From: Hyphomicrobiaceae bacterium
GTDB lineage: Bacteria > Pseudomonadota > Alphaproteobacteria > Rhizobiales > HXMU1428-3
Length of the DNA: 6,628 nucleotides
Assembly (NCBI GenBank): GCA_028285025.1
Contig: JANQQH010000401.1
Span: forward strand, 1 to 6,628
Reading direction: 5' to 3'
Shown here: one piece after another, positions 5,481-6,628 of the stretch
Numbering within the stretch: position 1 is the first letter of the stretch
Layout: every line of letters begins with the position of its first letter
Translations under genes and position numbers: made by a program
Notes under the pieces: generated by a model
What the model was told of the DNA's origin: nothing
What the model saw: only the letters and a program-made list of their open reading frames with translations
The model's database searches: none

Positions 5481-5687
5481 TATTTAATAACATGCATCTT
5501 GTTTTTATAAAAAAGTGAACTGGATGCAATTGAGTCCGGCCTGTGGCCTCACCTTATAAAAGTTTGGTATTGCGGTTTGTTTTAAGGTGAAAGGTTGGGA
5601 TTTAGTAAATGAGGGTATGGCGCTTTCTTAAAAGCTTGCCAAAACAATAATAAGCCTTAACAGGCTTTATTCGTCGGGGTGACTATC

Positions 5688-6628
5688 GTGAACAAAGATA
5701 AGGAACAAATTTGGAGCCGAGTTGTGTCGCGGTTACGTGCAGAACTGGGTGAAGAGATTTTTACAAGCTGGTTTGGAAGGGTGGAATTTGAAGGTCTGGA
5801 TGATGGTGTTTTAAAACTTTCTGTTCCCACTCGGTTTTTAAGAAAATGGCTGATTTCACACTATTATGATCGGGTGCTGAATATTGCCAGCCACGACTAT
5901 AAGAAAATAGAAGAAGCTATCAATTCGATTGTATTTTCTGTGCGCCAACCGATTGCGGTTAAGGATTCTGGTGAAGTTGGTGTTAGCACTAAATCTGCTC
6001 CGCAAAAACGGGGCAGTGTTGGGGTCTCTGCGTCGAATGGTGTTTTCAGTGATGGGGCAGATGAAAACTTTACGGAATATGAAGGGTTTCAAGGCTCACC
6101 GCTTGATCGCCGGTTTACGTTTGAAAGTTTTGTCACTGGTGGGTCTAACCGGTTAGCGTTTGCAGCGGCCAAACAAGTGGCAGAACAGTTGGGCCAGCAA
6201 AACATGCGTTTTAACCCGCTGTATGTGCATTCATCAGTTGGCCTGGGCAAGACCCATTTGCTGCATGCCATTGCATGGGATGTGACCAAACGAAACCCGC
6301 AAGCGCGGGTGCTTTACTTAACTGCAGAGCGGTTTATGTATAGCTTTATTGATGCGCTGCGCACGCGTGATGCGCTGGCCTTTAAAGACAAACTGCGCGG
6401 TATTGATATTTTGCTGATTGATGATATGGAATTTTTGCAAGGCAAAGCCACGCAACAAGAATTTGGCCACACGCTGAATTCGCTGATAGATAGCAACAAA
6501 CAGGTTATTGTTGCCTCTGACCGAGCGCCAACACAATTGGAAAGCCTTGATGCCCGCATGCGTTCGCGCCTTGGTGGTGGTTTGGTGGTTGAGATTGAAC
6601 AGCTTGACTTTGATCTTCGTTTGCAGAT
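5688..6628 (+). CDS. dnaA: chromosomal replication initiator DnaA, 3' end cut by window edge
   Basis: 313 codons and two bases are visible. DnaA is the AAA+ ATPase that binds origin DnaA boxes, melts the origin and loads the replicative helicase. Domain I (about 1-85) has the W-x-R-x-V-x-x-R-L-R-x-E-L-G pattern; a variable linker spans about 86-140; the AAA+ domain begins near R-R-F-T-F-E-S-F (141-148). Walker A ends G-L-G-K-T-H (185-190, Lys188), Walker B is I-L-L-I-D-D (241-246), sensor 1 lies around V-I-V-A-S-D-R (273-279), and the arginine-finger motif R-M-R-S-R-L-G-G-G-L (290-299) has Arg294 in the finger position. The end of the AAA+ domain and the DNA-binding domain IV lie beyond the window. 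The GTG at 5688 is chosen because GGGGTGA (5676-5682) sits five bases before it; an in-frame GTG at 5679 would add three residues and lie on top of that site. Confidence 0.98.
   Translation, partial: MNKDKEQIWSRVVSRLRAELGEEIFTSWFGRVEFEGLDDGVLKLSVPTRFLRKWLISHYYDRVLNIASHDYKKIEEAINSIVFSVRQPIAVKDSGEVGVSTKSAPQKRGSVGVSASNGVFSDGADENFTEYEGFQGSPLDRRFTFESFVTGGSNRLAFAAAKQVAEQLGQQNMRFNPLYVHSSVGLGKTHLLHAIAWDVTKRNPQARVLYLTAERFMYSFIDALRTRDALAFKDKLRGIDILLIDDMEFLQGKATQQEFGHTLNSLIDSNKQVIVASDRAPTQLESLDARMRSRLGGGLVVEIEQLDFDLRLQ

Larger units (their letters stand above)
4507..5687. other. long gene-free AT-rich region upstream of dnaA
   Basis: No reading frame of ordinary gene length occurs on either strand in about 1180 bases. 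The region contains a nested inverted repeat (4561-4587), dyads at 4703-4715, 4767-4782, 4921-4940 and 5205-5225, a terminator-like hairpin (4960-4986), direct repeats of ATGCGTT (4992-4998, 5004-5010) and GGTTTGACAG (4913-4922, 5101-5110), two tiny reading frames (5091-5186), and a 12-base palindrome (5469-5480). Three GANTC sites (4669, 4688, 5532) are possible CcrM methylation targets. TTGACA hexamers occur at 4638, 4916, 5023 and 5104, but none has a convincing -10 at 16-18 bases. The best DnaA-box-like matches each miss one position (4815-4823, 5312-5320). It presumably contains the dnaA promoter and long leader, and possibly part of an origin. Confidence 0.75.

Noticed and set aside
5652..5667. 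Hairpin AAGCC-N6-GGCTT just before dnaA
   Set aside because: It has only five base pairs and no T run; it lies in the leader and could be incidental.
5856..6559. Frames on both strands inside dnaA (5856-6092 -, 5929-6156 +, 6089-6289 -, 6314-6559 -, 6318-6536 -)
   Set aside because: They lie in other frames of the highly conserved dnaA gene, which is open throughout.

Overview
The window looks like chromosomal DNA from an AT-rich Alphaproteobacterium. Ribosomal protein S20 (rpsT) lies directly upstream of dnaA on the same strand, an arrangement common in that class. The encoded DnaA, GluQ, DUF1287 and DUF6653 proteins also fit it. The genus cannot be read from the sequence.

Layout. Positions 1-3852 carry four leftward (minus-strand) genes, in transcription order: gluQ (glutamyl-Q tRNA(Asp) synthetase), a soluble hybrid histidine kinase/response regulator, a secreted DUF1287 protein, and a DUF6653 membrane protein cut by the left edge. 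The gaps are 140, 158 and 96 bases. The 158-base gap holds a convincing but start-less reading frame that may be the tail of a lost gene. From 4164 the strand switches: rpsT, with a strong intrinsic terminator, then a gene-free stretch of 1257 bases, then dnaA, cut by the right edge.

Genes point away from the 3853-4163 gap on both sides, and dnaA follows. This is a plausible origin-proximal neighbourhood, but I found no perfect DnaA box in the long rpsT-dnaA gap, so an origin is only a hypothesis. rpsT and dnaA serve translation and replication initiation. gluQ modifies tRNA(Asp). The kinase has no sensor or membrane domain and probably acts in a cytosolic phosphorelay with partners outside the window. 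The DUF1287 and DUF6653 proteins are envelope-associated and of unknown function.

No mobile element, CRISPR array, rRNA or tRNA was seen. The least explained parts are the rpsT-dnaA gap (several dyads, a terminator-like hairpin with no gene before it, two tiny tandem reading frames, strong G-over-C bias), the orphan frame after the kinase, and a heptamer cluster upstream of rpsT.
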